In this document: in pieces, positions 1 through 7,751 of the stretch | Layout of the letters: each line of letters starts with the position of its first letter | Position numbering within the stretch: position 1 is the first letter of the stretch | The notes under the pieces: model-generated | Databases searched by the model: none | Seen by the model: the letters and a program-made list of their open reading frames with translations, nothing else | What the model was told of the DNA's origin: nothing | Position numbers and translations under genes: made by a program | Origin: SAR86 cluster bacterium | GTDB taxonomy: Bacteria; Pseudomonadota; Gammaproteobacteria; Magnimaribacterales; D2472 | NCBI GenBank assembly: GCA_023703615.1 | Contig: CP097971.1 | Location: 336,315 to 400,314, forward strand | DNA: 64,000 bases | Direction of reading: 5' to 3'

Positions 1-153
1 GTTGAAAAGTCTGGTGCCTTCTATAAATTAGATGGTGAAACTATTGGTCAAGGCAAGGTTAAGGCCAGCATGTTTCTTAAAGAAAATGCTAAGATTAGAA
101 ACAAACTTGTAAAAGAAATTCGATCTTCATATATCACCTCTAATTCAAAATAA
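1..153 (+). CDS. recA: RecA recombinase, C-terminal end only
   Basis: The window opens inside a reading frame that runs to a TAA at 151-153. The 50 visible residues begin VEKSGAFYKLDGETIGQGK and match the end of the RecA core, where E. coli has a similar KAGAWYSYKGEKIGQGK stretch, followed by the helical C-terminal region. RecA is the DNA strand-exchange protein of homologous recombination and SOS induction. The tail after this motif is short and lacks the strongly acidic end seen in E. coli. recX, often next to recA, is not downstream. Only the last sixth of the gene can be judged. Confidence 0.9.
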   Translation, partial: VEKSGAFYKLDGETIGQGKVKASMFLKENAKIRNKLVKEIRSSYITSNSK

Positions 154-168
154 TTTGTTTTTTGATAC

Positions 169-199
169 AATCCTTGTTAATTTAAAGTTAACAGGGATT
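169..199 (+). promoter_or_regulatory. Hairpin between recA and the thiolase gene, covering its Shine-Dalgarno
   Basis: A 12-base arm at 169-180 pairs with 188-199 (11 Watson-Crick pairs and one G-U) around a 7-base loop. No T-run follows, so it is a poor intrinsic terminator. The 3' arm contains the AGGGA that would act as Shine-Dalgarno for the ATG at 204, so the folded RNA would hide the ribosome site. It could be a recA 3' end stabiliser, a terminator of another kind or a translational control; the sequence does not decide. Confidence 0.45.
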
Positions 200-203
200 C
201 TTT

Positions 204-1385
204 ATGGCAGAAAAAGCATATATTGTTGAAGCAGTTAGAACTGCTGGAGGAAAGAGAGATGGTAAACTCAGTAAATGGCATCCTGCGGATTTAGGTGCAC
301 AAGTTTTAGATGAGTTAGTAACTCGTCTTGATATGGATCCAGCACTTGTAGATGATGTTATCTTTGGTTGTGTTGATCAAGTAGGCGCCCAATCTGGAAA
401 TATTGCTCGAAATGCAGTTCTTTCTTCATCTTTTCCTGAATCAGTTCCAGGCACCTCTGTTGACCGTCAATGTGGATCATCTCAGCAAGCAATTCATTTT
501 GCAATTCAGGCAGTGATGTCTGGAACTCAAGATATTGTAATAGGTGGTGGCGTTGAGGTAATGTCAATTGTTCCAATTGGTGCTTCAGTTACTGATGGCT
601 TTAATGCAGGTCATGGATTCCCTTTTGACTCAGATGGTATGAAAGTAAGATATCCAAATGTCTTTTTCTCCCAATTTACAGGAGCAGAACTTGTTGCAAA
701 TAAGTGGAAACTTTCAAGAGAAGATCTTGATTCTTTTGCATTAGAAAGTCATCAAAAAGCTGCTTATGCTACAGAATCAAAATTTTTTGATAAAGAAATT
801 CTTCCAGTTATAGGTAAAAATGATAATAACTTTAACGATTTAGTTTTTAGTGATGAGGGAATTAGATTCGATGCTTGTTTAGAAAAACTAGCTGGCCTTA
901 AGCCAGTAACAGAGGGAGGTGTTATTACTGCAGGAAATGCCAGTCAAATTACTGATGGAGCAGCCGCGGTTATTATTTGTAATGATAATGGCCTAAAAAA
1001 AATAAAGGCAAATCCTAGAGCAGAGATTGTTGCTATTTCAGTTGTAGGTGACGATCCCGTATTTATGTTAACAGGCCCAATACCAGCATCAAAAAAAGCT
1101 CTTGAATTTGCTAATTTGTCTATAAATGATATGGATCTTTATGAAGTGAATGAAGCTTTTGCTCCCGTTCCTTTAGCATGGGCAAAAGAGTTAAATGCAG
1201 ATCATTCAAAACTCAATGTTAATGGCGGCGCAATGGCACTTGGCCACCCTCTAGGTGCAACTGGTGCAAAATTAATGACTACTCTTTTGCATGAAATGGA
1301 TAGAAGAAAATCTAAATATGGCCTTCAAGCTATTTGTGAAGGTGGTGGAACAGCTAACGCAACAATAATTAAAAGAGTAAGTTGA
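204..1385 (+). CDS. Thiolase, acetyl-CoA C-acyltransferase family
   Basis: A complete 393-residue thiolase. The nucleophilic cysteine is Cys90 in [13 protein letters not shown]. The C-terminal half has [11 protein letters not shown], the [17 protein letters not shown] loop with the catalytic His, and the second cysteine in [11 protein letters not shown], all family hallmarks. Such enzymes cleave 3-ketoacyl-CoA with CoA or condense two acetyl-CoA. The GGVEVMS...GASVTDG segment resembles FadI/steroid-type degradative thiolases more than biosynthetic PhaA, but chain-length preference cannot be read. The gene stands alone without a fadB partner. ATG 204 has AGGGA seven bases upstream. Confidence 0.9.
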   Translation: MAEKAYIVEAVRTAGGKRDGKLSKWHPADLGAQVLDELVTRLDMDPALVDDVIFGCVDQVGAQSGNIARNAVLSSSFPESVPGTSVDRQCGSSQQAIHFAIQAVMSGTQDIVIGGGVEVMSIVPIGASVTDGFNAGHGFPFDSDGMKVRYPNVFFSQFTGAELVANKWKLSREDLDSFALESHQKAAYATESKFFDKEILPVIGKNDNNFNDLVFSDEGIRFDACLEKLAGLKPVTEGGVITAGNASQITDGAAAVIICNDNGLKKIKANPRAEIVAISVVGDDPVFMLTGPIPASKKALEFANLSINDMDLYEVNEAFAPVPLAWAKELNADHSKLNVNGGAMALGHPLGATGAKLMTTLLHEMDRRKSKYGLQAICEGGGTANATIIKRVS

Positions 1386-1415
1386 AGAATATCTCTCTGA
1401 AACTTTATAACTATA

Positions 1416-2855
1416 ATGCATTCAGTTCTTAAGAACACATATGCGAGAGAACTTTCAAATATATCAAAAAAATGTATTCCTTCTGGCTTCAACAACTCAC
1501 AAATTCTCTTAAAAAATTATAGTCTTGGGGAAGAACTAGGTTTTAGTAAGGAGTTTTTAGATTCTGATGAGTGTGTGAAAATATTTTCTGGAAATACATT
1601 ACTTAAAGATTCAATACCAATTGCTCAGGCTTATGCAGGCCATCAATTTGGACAATTTAATCCACATCTTGGTGACGGAAGGGCGATTCTATTAGGCGAA
1701 ATAAAAAATTATGATATTCAATTAAAAGGCATCGGAAAAACACCCTTTTCGAGAAGAGGAGACGGTAACTCTGCATTAGGTCCCGTCCTAAGAGAATATA
1801 TAATAAGTGAATTTATGAACTCAGCAAATATACCTACGACAAGATCATTATTCGCTATAAAAACTAATGAAAATGTATTAAGGGAAACAAAACTTCCTGG
1901 AGGTATTTTAACGCGTGTTGCAAAAAGCCATATCAGAATAGGGACATTTGAGTTTGCAGCAATGCAAAATATTAAAACTTTAAAGAAATTAGCAGATTAT
2001 TCTATCTCTAGACATTATCCTGATCTAAAGGATGTAGATGATAAATATTTAAAGTTTTTTGCTTCAGTTTGCAATAGACAAGCAAAACTTGTTTCAAAAT
2101 GGATGAATATTGGGTTTGTTCATGGGGTTATGAATACTGATAATATAACAATTTCTGGAGAAACTATTGATTATGGTCCTTGTGCATTTATGGATAGCTA
2201 TGATCCAGAAATTGTATTTAGTTCAATCGATATTGGCGGAAGATATTCTTACAAAAATCAGCCAGCAATTCTTATATGGAATCTTTCTAAGCTAGCACAA
2301 ACACTAATACCTTTGATAGATAAAAAAGAGAATAAAGCAATAGAAAAATTGACTGAAGTTTTGCAGCATGTAATGCCATGCTATCAAGAATATTTTTATA
2401 AAGAATTAGGAAAAAAATTGGGCTTAGAATCACTAAATAAAAAACATATTATACTAATAAAAGACTATCTTAAAATTTTAAAAAGTGAATCAATTGACTT
2501 TACTTTATCTTTTAGAAATTTATCAAATATTCTCGGCAAAATAATGACAATTGAGGATTCAGTTTTCGTAAATGTAAATGATTTCAAAAAATGGTTAAAA
2601 AACTGGAATGATGAAATTTCTAAAAAGATCAATATAAAAGATGTTATAAAAAAAATGGATCTAATTAATCCTTGTTATATTCCAAGAAATCACATTATTG
2701 AAAATGCTCTACATAATGCATTAAATGGTGATATGTCTTTGATAGAAGAACTAATGCAGCTTTATAAAAATCCTTTTGAAGAACAAGAAAAAAAAGATCT
2801 GTTTAAAAAGCCAGCTGAGACTAGATCTCAATATGTAACGTTTTGTGGTACTTAA
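1416..2855 (+). CDS. selO: SelO family protein adenylyltransferase (YdiU)
   Basis: The 479-residue length equals the usual SelO size. SelO is a pseudokinase that binds ATP upside down and transfers AMP to Ser/Thr/Tyr of target proteins, with proposed roles in oxidative stress. The core is intact: AYAGHQFGQFNPHLGDGRA at about 72-90, IQLKGIGKTPFSRRGDG at 101-117 with the probable catalytic Lys104, GGILTRVAKSHIRIGTFE, and metal-binding NTDN and DYGP. The C-terminus YVTFCGT keeps the conserved cysteine next to the chain end, where eukaryotic SelO has selenocysteine. No clear Shine-Dalgarno precedes ATG 1416, but the N-terminal NTYARELS aligns with family starts. Confidence 0.9.
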   Translation: MHSVLKNTYARELSNISKKCIPSGFNNSQILLKNYSLGEELGFSKEFLDSDECVKIFSGNTLLKDSIPIAQAYAGHQFGQFNPHLGDGRAILLGEIKNYDIQLKGIGKTPFSRRGDGNSALGPVLREYIISEFMNSANIPTTRSLFAIKTNENVLRETKLPGGILTRVAKSHIRIGTFEFAAMQNIKTLKKLADYSISRHYPDLKDVDDKYLKFFASVCNRQAKLVSKWMNIGFVHGVMNTDNITISGETIDYGPCAFMDSYDPEIVFSSIDIGGRYSYKNQPAILIWNLSKLAQTLIPLIDKKENKAIEKLTEVLQHVMPCYQEYFYKELGKKLGLESLNKKHIILIKDYLKILKSESIDFTLSFRNLSNILGKIMTIEDSVFVNVNDFKKWLKNWNDEISKKINIKDVIKKMDLINPCYIPRNHIIENALHNALNGDMSLIEELMQLYKNPFEEQEKKDLFKKPAETRSQYVTFCGT

Positions 2856-2864
2856 AACTTGTGA

Positions 2865-3593
2865 TTATAGTTCGTCTTCCCATTCAAATTTTGGTAGTTC
2901 TTTAAAGAGATTTCTTAAGCCATTTGACCATTTGCTTGATAAGTCTGAAAAGAAGGGCGTTTTAAATTGCAAATGCTCTTCTTGTGATATCGACATAGAA
3001 TCTATCTTATAAGCAATTAAATCTATAGGTGGACCAACAGTAAGATCACTTTTCATTGTTGAGTCAAATGAGACGAGGGCACACCTTGCGGCATCACCTA
3101 GTGAAGTCTCGCTTCTTATAAGTCTATCCAATATTGGCTTGCCATATTTTGTCTCACCAAGTTGAAAAAATGGCTTAATTTCAGATGCTCTTATATAGTT
3201 ACCAACTGGATAAACCATCATGAGGTCTGGATCTTGTCCTTGGATTTGACCACCAATAATAAAATTTGAACCAAGATGCGTATTAACCGAAATCCCATCT
3301 GTTTTTGAATGATTCCATGAAATTTGACCAATATAATCAGCAATTTCATCAAAATTATTACAAGTATTTAGACTAGCAAGTGGACTTTTAGAATCAAGGT
3401 CATTTCTAAGAGTCTTAAAAACATGTTGGGATGTAGATAAATTTCCAGAAGTAACAATAACTATGCATCTATCGCCAACGGCATATGTGAACATTTTCTT
3501 ATAAGTAGAAACATTATCTAAGCCAGCATTAGTTCTGGAATCAGATGCCATAACAATTCCATCTTTCATTTTCATTCCAACACAATAAGTCAT
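2865..3593 (-). CDS. Anbu-type proteasome-like peptidase (COG3484)
   Basis: This 242-residue protein matches Anbu, the bacterial ancestral proteasome beta-subunit family. It starts MTYCVGMKMKDGIVMASDSR: Thr2 becomes the N-terminal nucleophile once Met is removed, so no propeptide is needed, and Asp18 and Lys32/33 sit where the proteasomal Asp and Lys of the triad lie. NAGLDNVSTYKKMF is a family signature. Anbu forms open ring or helical assemblies; its substrate is unknown. It is divergent from the ATP-grasp/alpha-E pair, its usual genomic partners, but the transglutaminase-like protease that normally accompanies them is absent here. The Shine-Dalgarno AAAGGTGA lies at about 3603-3610 on the minus strand. 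Confidence 0.9.
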   Translation of the reverse strand: MTYCVGMKMKDGIVMASDSRTNAGLDNVSTYKKMFTYAVGDRCIVIVTSGNLSTSQHVFKTLRNDLDSKSPLASLNTCNNFDEIADYIGQISWNHSKTDGISVNTHLGSNFIIGGQIQGQDPDLMMVYPVGNYIRASEIKPFFQLGETKYGKPILDRLIRSETSLGDAARCALVSFDSTMKSDLTVGPPIDLIAYKIDSMSISQEEHLQFKTPFFSDLSSKWSNGLRNLFKELPKFEWEDEL

Positions 3594-3695
3594 ATTTTTT
3601 GATCACCTTTATTAAGATTAAATATTTTATATTTATATAACAAAAAAATACATAATATTTGCTACCTTTACATCTTGTTTTAATAGATCTTAAAA

Positions 3696-3701
3696 TATAA
3701 T
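3696..3701 (+). promoter_or_regulatory. -10 box (TATAAT) for the riboswitch-ATP-grasp transcript
   Basis: A perfect TATAAT. A start about 7-9 bases downstream would place the RNA 5' end at about 3708-3711, just before the riboswitch-like element beginning at 3711. The -35 region (TCTTGT, 3673-3678, 17-base spacer) is weak. The exact fit with the RNA element is the main support. Confidence 0.5.
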
Positions 3702-3710
3702 GTATATATA

Positions 3711-3762
3711 AACGTTCATCTTTTAATGAAAGACGGAAGTAGGTTAGAACCGAAGGAACGCA
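3711..3762 (+). promoter_or_regulatory. glnA-type glutamine riboswitch candidate
   Basis: The sequence reproduces the conserved core of the glnA RNA (glutamine riboswitch aptamer): CGTTCATC, then GACGGAAGTAGG, then CCGAAGGAACGC. Three stems can be drawn. P1 pairs CGTTC 3713-3717 with GAACG 3756-3760; P2 pairs TCTTT 3719-3723 with AAAGA 3729-3733; P3 is GGT(T) 3742-3745 with (A)ACC 3748-3751. This is the three-stem junction of the class, which binds L-glutamine and is known mainly from cyanobacteria and marine metagenomes, upstream of nitrogen-assimilation genes. Here it lies upstream of an ATP-grasp/alpha-E operon. Recognition is from memory of the consensus, not a covariance-model score. Confidence 0.8.
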
Positions 3763-3782
3763 AAATGCTATCTTATCTGATT

Positions 3783-3814
3783 TAACTTTTATTAATTGAA
3801 TAACATAAAAGTTA
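3783..3814 (+). promoter_or_regulatory. Hairpin abutting the ATP-grasp start codon (possible expression platform)
   Basis: AACTTTTAT at 3784-3792 pairs perfectly with ATAAAAGTT at 3805-3813, and T3783 can pair with the A of the ATG at 3814. The 12-base loop holds the alternative TTG start at 3796. The stem directly precedes the start codon and follows the aptamer by about 20 bases, the position of a translation-controlling platform. It is purely AT-rich, so its stability is modest. Confidence 0.5.
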
Positions 3815-5247
3815 TGAAAAACATAAAAAAACAAGGAACTAATTTTTTTAACGAATATTTAAATGATAAAAATATTCCTCGAAGAGGTTTCACAAATGTT
3901 TTTAATTATTTTTCTAAACTAACTAGTGCTAAAAAGTATTCTCTAACAAAAATGCGTGATTCTGTTATTCGAACTATGGGCGTAACTTTCCGTGTATATA
4001 ACAAAAAGAAACTTGTTGATAGAGAATGGCCATTAGATTTAATGCCAAGGATAGTTAAACAAAGAGAATGGGACTTAGTGCAAGATGGCCTAATCCAAAG
4101 AACAAAGGCAATCAATTTATTTATAGATGATGTTTATCATAAGCAAGAATTTTTAAATAAAAATCCTGTTTTGAAATCACTAATCTTAGATTCACCCAAC
4201 TATCTTAAAGAATGTAAAAATATTAAACCAAAAAATAAGATGTGGGCAAATATATCTGGTATTGATTTAATTAAAGATCACAATGGTAAGTTCTATGTTT
4301 TAGAGGATAATCTAAGAGTTCCTTCAGGTGTTGCTTATATGCTTGAAAATAGAAACATAATGAAGAAAGTTGTACCAAATCTTTTTAATAAATATCAAGT
4401 TTCTCCAGTTGATGATTATACTTCTCAACTATATTCATGCTTACTAGATGCCAGCTATTCAAAGGACAAAAAAAAGACAGTTGTAATTTTAAGTCCTGGC
4501 GTTTTTAATTCAGCTTATTTTGAACATGCCTATTTAGCACAACAAATGGGCATTAATCTTGTTGAATCAAAAGATTTATTTTTATCAAAAGATAATTTTG
4601 TTTATATGAAAACAATTCAAGGTAAAAAGAAAGTTGATGTGATCTATAGAAGAGTAAATGATAACTTTCTTGACCCTAAAGTATGGATTAAAGATTCCAC
4701 ATTAGGAGTTCCTGGCATTATTAATTCATGGAAAGAAAAGAAAATAGCCATTGTAAATGCTCCAGGCTCTGGTGTTGCAGATGACAAAGCTGTCTATGCT
4801 TTTGTTCCAAAAATGATTGAATTTTATTTAGGTGAAAAATCAAAACTTCGTCAGGTTAAAACATATCTCTGCGCATTTGACAAGGATAAAAAGTATGTTC
4901 TGGAGAATATAAATAAGCTCGTCTTAAAACCTGTTAATGAGTCAGGAGGTTATGGAATTATGATAGGACCAAATGCATCAAAAAAAGAAATTAATGAATA
5001 CAAATTAAAAATAATAGCTAATCCAAGAAATTTTGTTGCACAACCATTAATAAAACTATCAACTACTCCAACTCTTATAAAAAATTCTATTCAACCTCGT
5101 CATATTGATTTAAGACCATTTATATTGTCTGGAAAAAAAATATTTGTTACAAAGGGAGGCCTTACAAGAGTAGCACTTAAAAAAGGCTCAACTATTGTTA
5201 ACTCCTCACAAGGTGGCGGCAGCAAAGACACATGGATAATACATTAA
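3814..5247 (+). CDS. Circularly permuted ATP-grasp protein (COG2308)
   Basis: The 477-residue product matches the circularly permuted ATP-grasp family. Blocks in order: REWPLDLMPRIVKQREW, VLEDNLRVPSGVAYML, YRRVNDNFLDPKVW, NAPGSGVADDKAVYAFVPK, LKPVNESGGYGIMIGP and RHIDLRPFILSG, ending in SSQGGGSKDTWI. ATP-grasp enzymes form carbon-nitrogen bonds by acyl-phosphate chemistry; this family is predicted to make or modify peptides, but no substrate is established. I prefer ATG 3814 to the in-frame TTG 3796, which lies in the loop of a hairpin ending at 3813. Neither has a Shine-Dalgarno. One base separates the stop from the alpha-E gene, so the two are co-transcribed behind the glutamine-riboswitch-like leader. 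Confidence 0.88.
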   Translation: MKNIKKQGTNFFNEYLNDKNIPRRGFTNVFNYFSKLTSAKKYSLTKMRDSVIRTMGVTFRVYNKKKLVDREWPLDLMPRIVKQREWDLVQDGLIQRTKAINLFIDDVYHKQEFLNKNPVLKSLILDSPNYLKECKNIKPKNKMWANISGIDLIKDHNGKFYVLEDNLRVPSGVAYMLENRNIMKKVVPNLFNKYQVSPVDDYTSQLYSCLLDASYSKDKKKTVVILSPGVFNSAYFEHAYLAQQMGINLVESKDLFLSKDNFVYMKTIQGKKKVDVIYRRVNDNFLDPKVWIKDSTLGVPGIINSWKEKKIAIVNAPGSGVADDKAVYAFVPKMIEFYLGEKSKLRQVKTYLCAFDKDKKYVLENINKLVLKPVNESGGYGIMIGPNASKKEINEYKLKIIANPRNFVAQPLIKLSTTPTLIKNSIQPRHIDLRPFILSGKKIFVTKGGLTRVALKKGSTIVNSSQGGGSKDTWIIH

Positions 5248-5248
5248 A

Positions 5249-6142
5249 ATGCTATCAAGCATTGCTGAAAAAATATATTGGCTTTCAAGATATATAGAAA
5301 GAGTAGAAAATACATCAAGACTAATTAATGTGAATTCCGATCTACTTTTAGATATACCTCATGATGAATCAAATGATTTAAAGCATTTAATTCAAATCAC
5401 AGGCCATATAGAAAATTTTAAAAAACCTAATTATAAAGAAAATGTATTTTTCTTTTTAATAGAAGATGAAACCAATCCGTCATCAATAAAATTTTCTCTT
5501 GAAATGGCAAAAATGAATTCAAGATATCTTCTTACAATGCTACCAAAATCTGCATGGGAACAATTTAATAATTTATACACAGATTTTACTATTTCAAAAA
5601 AAATGAGGAGAAATAGTGATGATCTCTATCAAATCATTCGAAATTCTCAAAGATTTTTTGCTATTATTTCTGATGGAATGCAGAGAAATAATGTATTTAA
5701 TTTTATTAAACTAGGTAGATTTATTGAAAGGGCGGACATGTTATCAAGAATTATTGAAGATCAAATCTTAAGAAAGGAAACTTATGTAAACAAATATTAT
5801 CAAAATCTTCAATGGAGCAGCGTCTTGAGATCAATAAATGGATATGAATCATTCAAGTCTATAAACAAAGATAACTTAAATCAGGAGATAGTTTTAAAAT
5901 ATATAATTATGGAAAGATTATTTCCAAGATCATTAAAATACTGTGAAAATAAACTGCTAGAAGTTTTAAAATATTTACCAAGATCTAAAAAAATACTAAA
6001 CACTTCTCGGGCTTTATTGAAAGATTTTTCAAACAATAATTTTTATAAAAACGATAAGAAAATTCTAAAACTTCTAGATGACTTTCAATTAGGTTTAATT
6101 AAATTGGATAAAGAAATACACGAGAGATTTTTTATATATTAA
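5249..6142 (+). CDS. Alpha-E domain protein (COG2307)
   Basis: The 297-residue, mainly helical protein begins MLSSIAEKIYWLSRYIERVENTSRLI, the diagnostic start of alpha-E proteins (IYWLGRYxERAE in most members). RMRRNSDD-like, GRFIERADMLSRIIEDQ and YESF segments follow the family pattern. Alpha-E proteins almost always accompany circularly permuted ATP-grasp enzymes and are predicted to work with them, although no reaction is proven. The ATG follows the ATP-grasp stop after one base, so translation is probably coupled. The stop overlaps the convergent proS stop by four bases. Confidence 0.85.
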   Translation: MLSSIAEKIYWLSRYIERVENTSRLINVNSDLLLDIPHDESNDLKHLIQITGHIENFKKPNYKENVFFFLIEDETNPSSIKFSLEMAKMNSRYLLTMLPKSAWEQFNNLYTDFTISKKMRRNSDDLYQIIRNSQRFFAIISDGMQRNNVFNFIKLGRFIERADMLSRIIEDQILRKETYVNKYYQNLQWSSVLRSINGYESFKSINKDNLNQEIVLKYIIMERLFPRSLKYCENKLLEVLKYLPRSKKILNTSRALLKDFSNNNFYKNDKKILKLLDDFQLGLIKLDKEIHERFFIY

Positions 6143-7416
6143 TTTTTAAAGAAATCTAATATTGTTTTAATATCATCAATTGGATTCACAGAATTTTTGC
6201 CATTTCTACCTAATAATTCAATCTCCTTGTTTTTAAGAAAATTTTTACCAATAATTATATTTAGAGGAATACCTATAAGTTCTGAATCTTTAATTTTAGC
6301 TCCGTATCCGTCTTTTCTATCATCTAGGATAACCGAATAGCCCATTTCACATAATTCTTGATATAAATCATTTGCAGCAGATGTAATTTTTTCATCCTTA
6401 TTATGACCAATTGAAATTATGTTTATATCAAATGGAGCAATACTATGTGGCCATATAATTCCCTTTTCATCGTAGTTTTGCTCTATAGCAGCAGCAACTA
6501 ATCTAGAAACTCCAATGCCATAACAGCCCATAAAGAGCGTTGACTTTTGCCCATCTGAATTCAAAACACTAGCATTCATTGATTCTGCATAAAGCTTACC
6601 TAATTTAAAGATATGTCCAACTTCAATTCCTTTTTTAACTTGAATAACTCCGTTACCATCAGGTGATGGTTTACCGTTAAGAGAATTGATGTCTTCATCA
6701 TCTTTTAGTAGTAATTCTGTATTAATTGCAAATTCTGATGAATCACTTATTGCTATCGAATCTTCACCATTTTCAGCAAGAACGTGAAATTCTTCTGAGC
6801 TATCACCACCAATTGCACCAGAGTCTGCTTTAGAAATCTTAAAATCTAGACCAATTCTATTCAATACTCTTTTATATGTGTCTCGCATTGACAAATATGT
6901 TTCTTGAAGAGACTCTTCATCTATATTAAAACTATATGAATCTTTCATTAAGAATTCTCTGCCTCTCATAATTCCATATCTTGGTCTCACTTCATCTCTA
7001 AATTTAGTTTGAATTTGATATATATTTAAAGGTAGCTCTTTATAACTCTTAATGTTATCTCTAATAATATCAGTGATAATTTCTTCATGGGTAGGGCCAA
7101 GACAAAAATTTCTTTGATGCCTGTCTTGAATTCTAAGCAATTCAGGACCCATTTTTTCCCATCTTTGAGTTTCTTCCCATAGTTCTTTTGGCTGAACCAT
7201 AGGCATAAAGACCTCTTGAGCTCCAGAAGCATTCATTTCTTCTCTAACAATATCCTCTACTTTTCTGAGAACGCGAAGTCCAATTGGAAGCCAAGAATAA
7301 ATTCCTGATGCTACTTTGCGTATCATCCCAGATCTAAGCATTAGTTTATGACTAACTATTTCAGCTTCTTGCGGAGCGTCCTTTAGCGTAGGCAATAGTA
7401 GCTTTGAAAATAACAT
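6139..7416 (-). CDS. proS: Prolyl-tRNA synthetase lacking the INS editing domain
   Basis: It charges tRNA-Pro. Class II motifs are present: motif 1 around WLPIGLRVLRKVEDIVREEM, motif 2 FRDEVRPRYGIMRGREF, and motif 3 GCYGIGVSRLVAAAIEQ, followed by an anticodon-binding domain with IIIGKNFLKNKEIELL. The flanking sequence is of the E. coli type, but the protein has 425 residues instead of about 570. Between FAINTEL and KKGIEVGHIFKLG lies only a linker of about 30 residues where the roughly 180-residue INS domain that deacylates Ala-tRNA-Pro normally sits. Alphaproteobacterial enzymes also lack INS. Editing must be absent or supplied in trans. Start ATG 7416 is divergent from the next gene. Confidence 0.95.
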   Translation of the reverse strand: MLFSKLLLPTLKDAPQEAEIVSHKLMLRSGMIRKVASGIYSWLPIGLRVLRKVEDIVREEMNASGAQEVFMPMVQPKELWEETQRWEKMGPELLRIQDRHQRNFCLGPTHEEIITDIIRDNIKSYKELPLNIYQIQTKFRDEVRPRYGIMRGREFLMKDSYSFNIDEESLQETYLSMRDTYKRVLNRIGLDFKISKADSGAIGGDSSEEFHVLAENGEDSIAISDSSEFAINTELLLKDDEDINSLNGKPSPDGNGVIQVKKGIEVGHIFKLGKLYAESMNASVLNSDGQKSTLFMGCYGIGVSRLVAAAIEQNYDEKGIIWPHSIAPFDINIISIGHNKDEKITSAANDLYQELCEMGYSVILDDRKDGYGAKIKDSELIGIPLNIIIGKNFLKNKEIELLGRNGKNSVNPIDDIKTILDFFKN

Positions 7417-7447
7417 AGTTTATAATTTTATCTTTTTTTAGGTAATT

Positions 7448-7738
7448 ATGCCGATTTATGACTATAAATGTTCAAAATGCGAACATCAAATTGAAGTAAT
7501 ACAAAAAGTAAATGATGAACCAAAGACTTTTTGTACAAAATGCAAAAGTGAGAGTTTGAAAAAACTTGTTTCAGCTCCGTCCTTTAGATTAAAAGGAGGT
7601 GGTTGGTATGAAACAGACTTTAAAACAGGTAAAAAAAAGAACATTTCAACAAATGAAGCAGCAAATACTGATAAAATTAAGAAAACTGCTAAACCAACCT
7701 CCAACGAGAGCTCTAAACAAGATAAAATTAAGGATTAA
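7448..7738 (+). CDS. FmdB-family zinc ribbon protein
   Basis: A small protein of 96 residues starting MPIYDYKCSKCEHQIE. Cys8, Cys11, Cys29 and Cys32 form a CxxC...CxxC zinc ribbon, followed by LVSAPSFRLKGGGWYETDF, which is the FmdB/CxxC_CXXC_SSSS signature. The lysine- and serine-rich tail is low complexity. The family function is unclear; members were first seen with formamidase genes and are often regarded as regulatory. It precedes aspS by 13 bases, the same arrangement as in many gammaproteobacteria. Confidence 0.85.
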   Translation: MPIYDYKCSKCEHQIEVIQKVNDEPKTFCTKCKSESLKKLVSAPSFRLKGGGWYETDFKTGKKKNISTNEAANTDKIKKTAKPTSNESSKQDKIKD

Positions 7739-7751
7739 ATAGGGAATATAA

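Noticed and set aside
3541-3834. Open frame of 97 codons on the minus strand across the Anbu-ATP-grasp gap
   Set aside because: It overlaps the Anbu start and runs antisense through the riboswitch-like element; its protein is low-complexity Tyr/Ile-rich with no family match.
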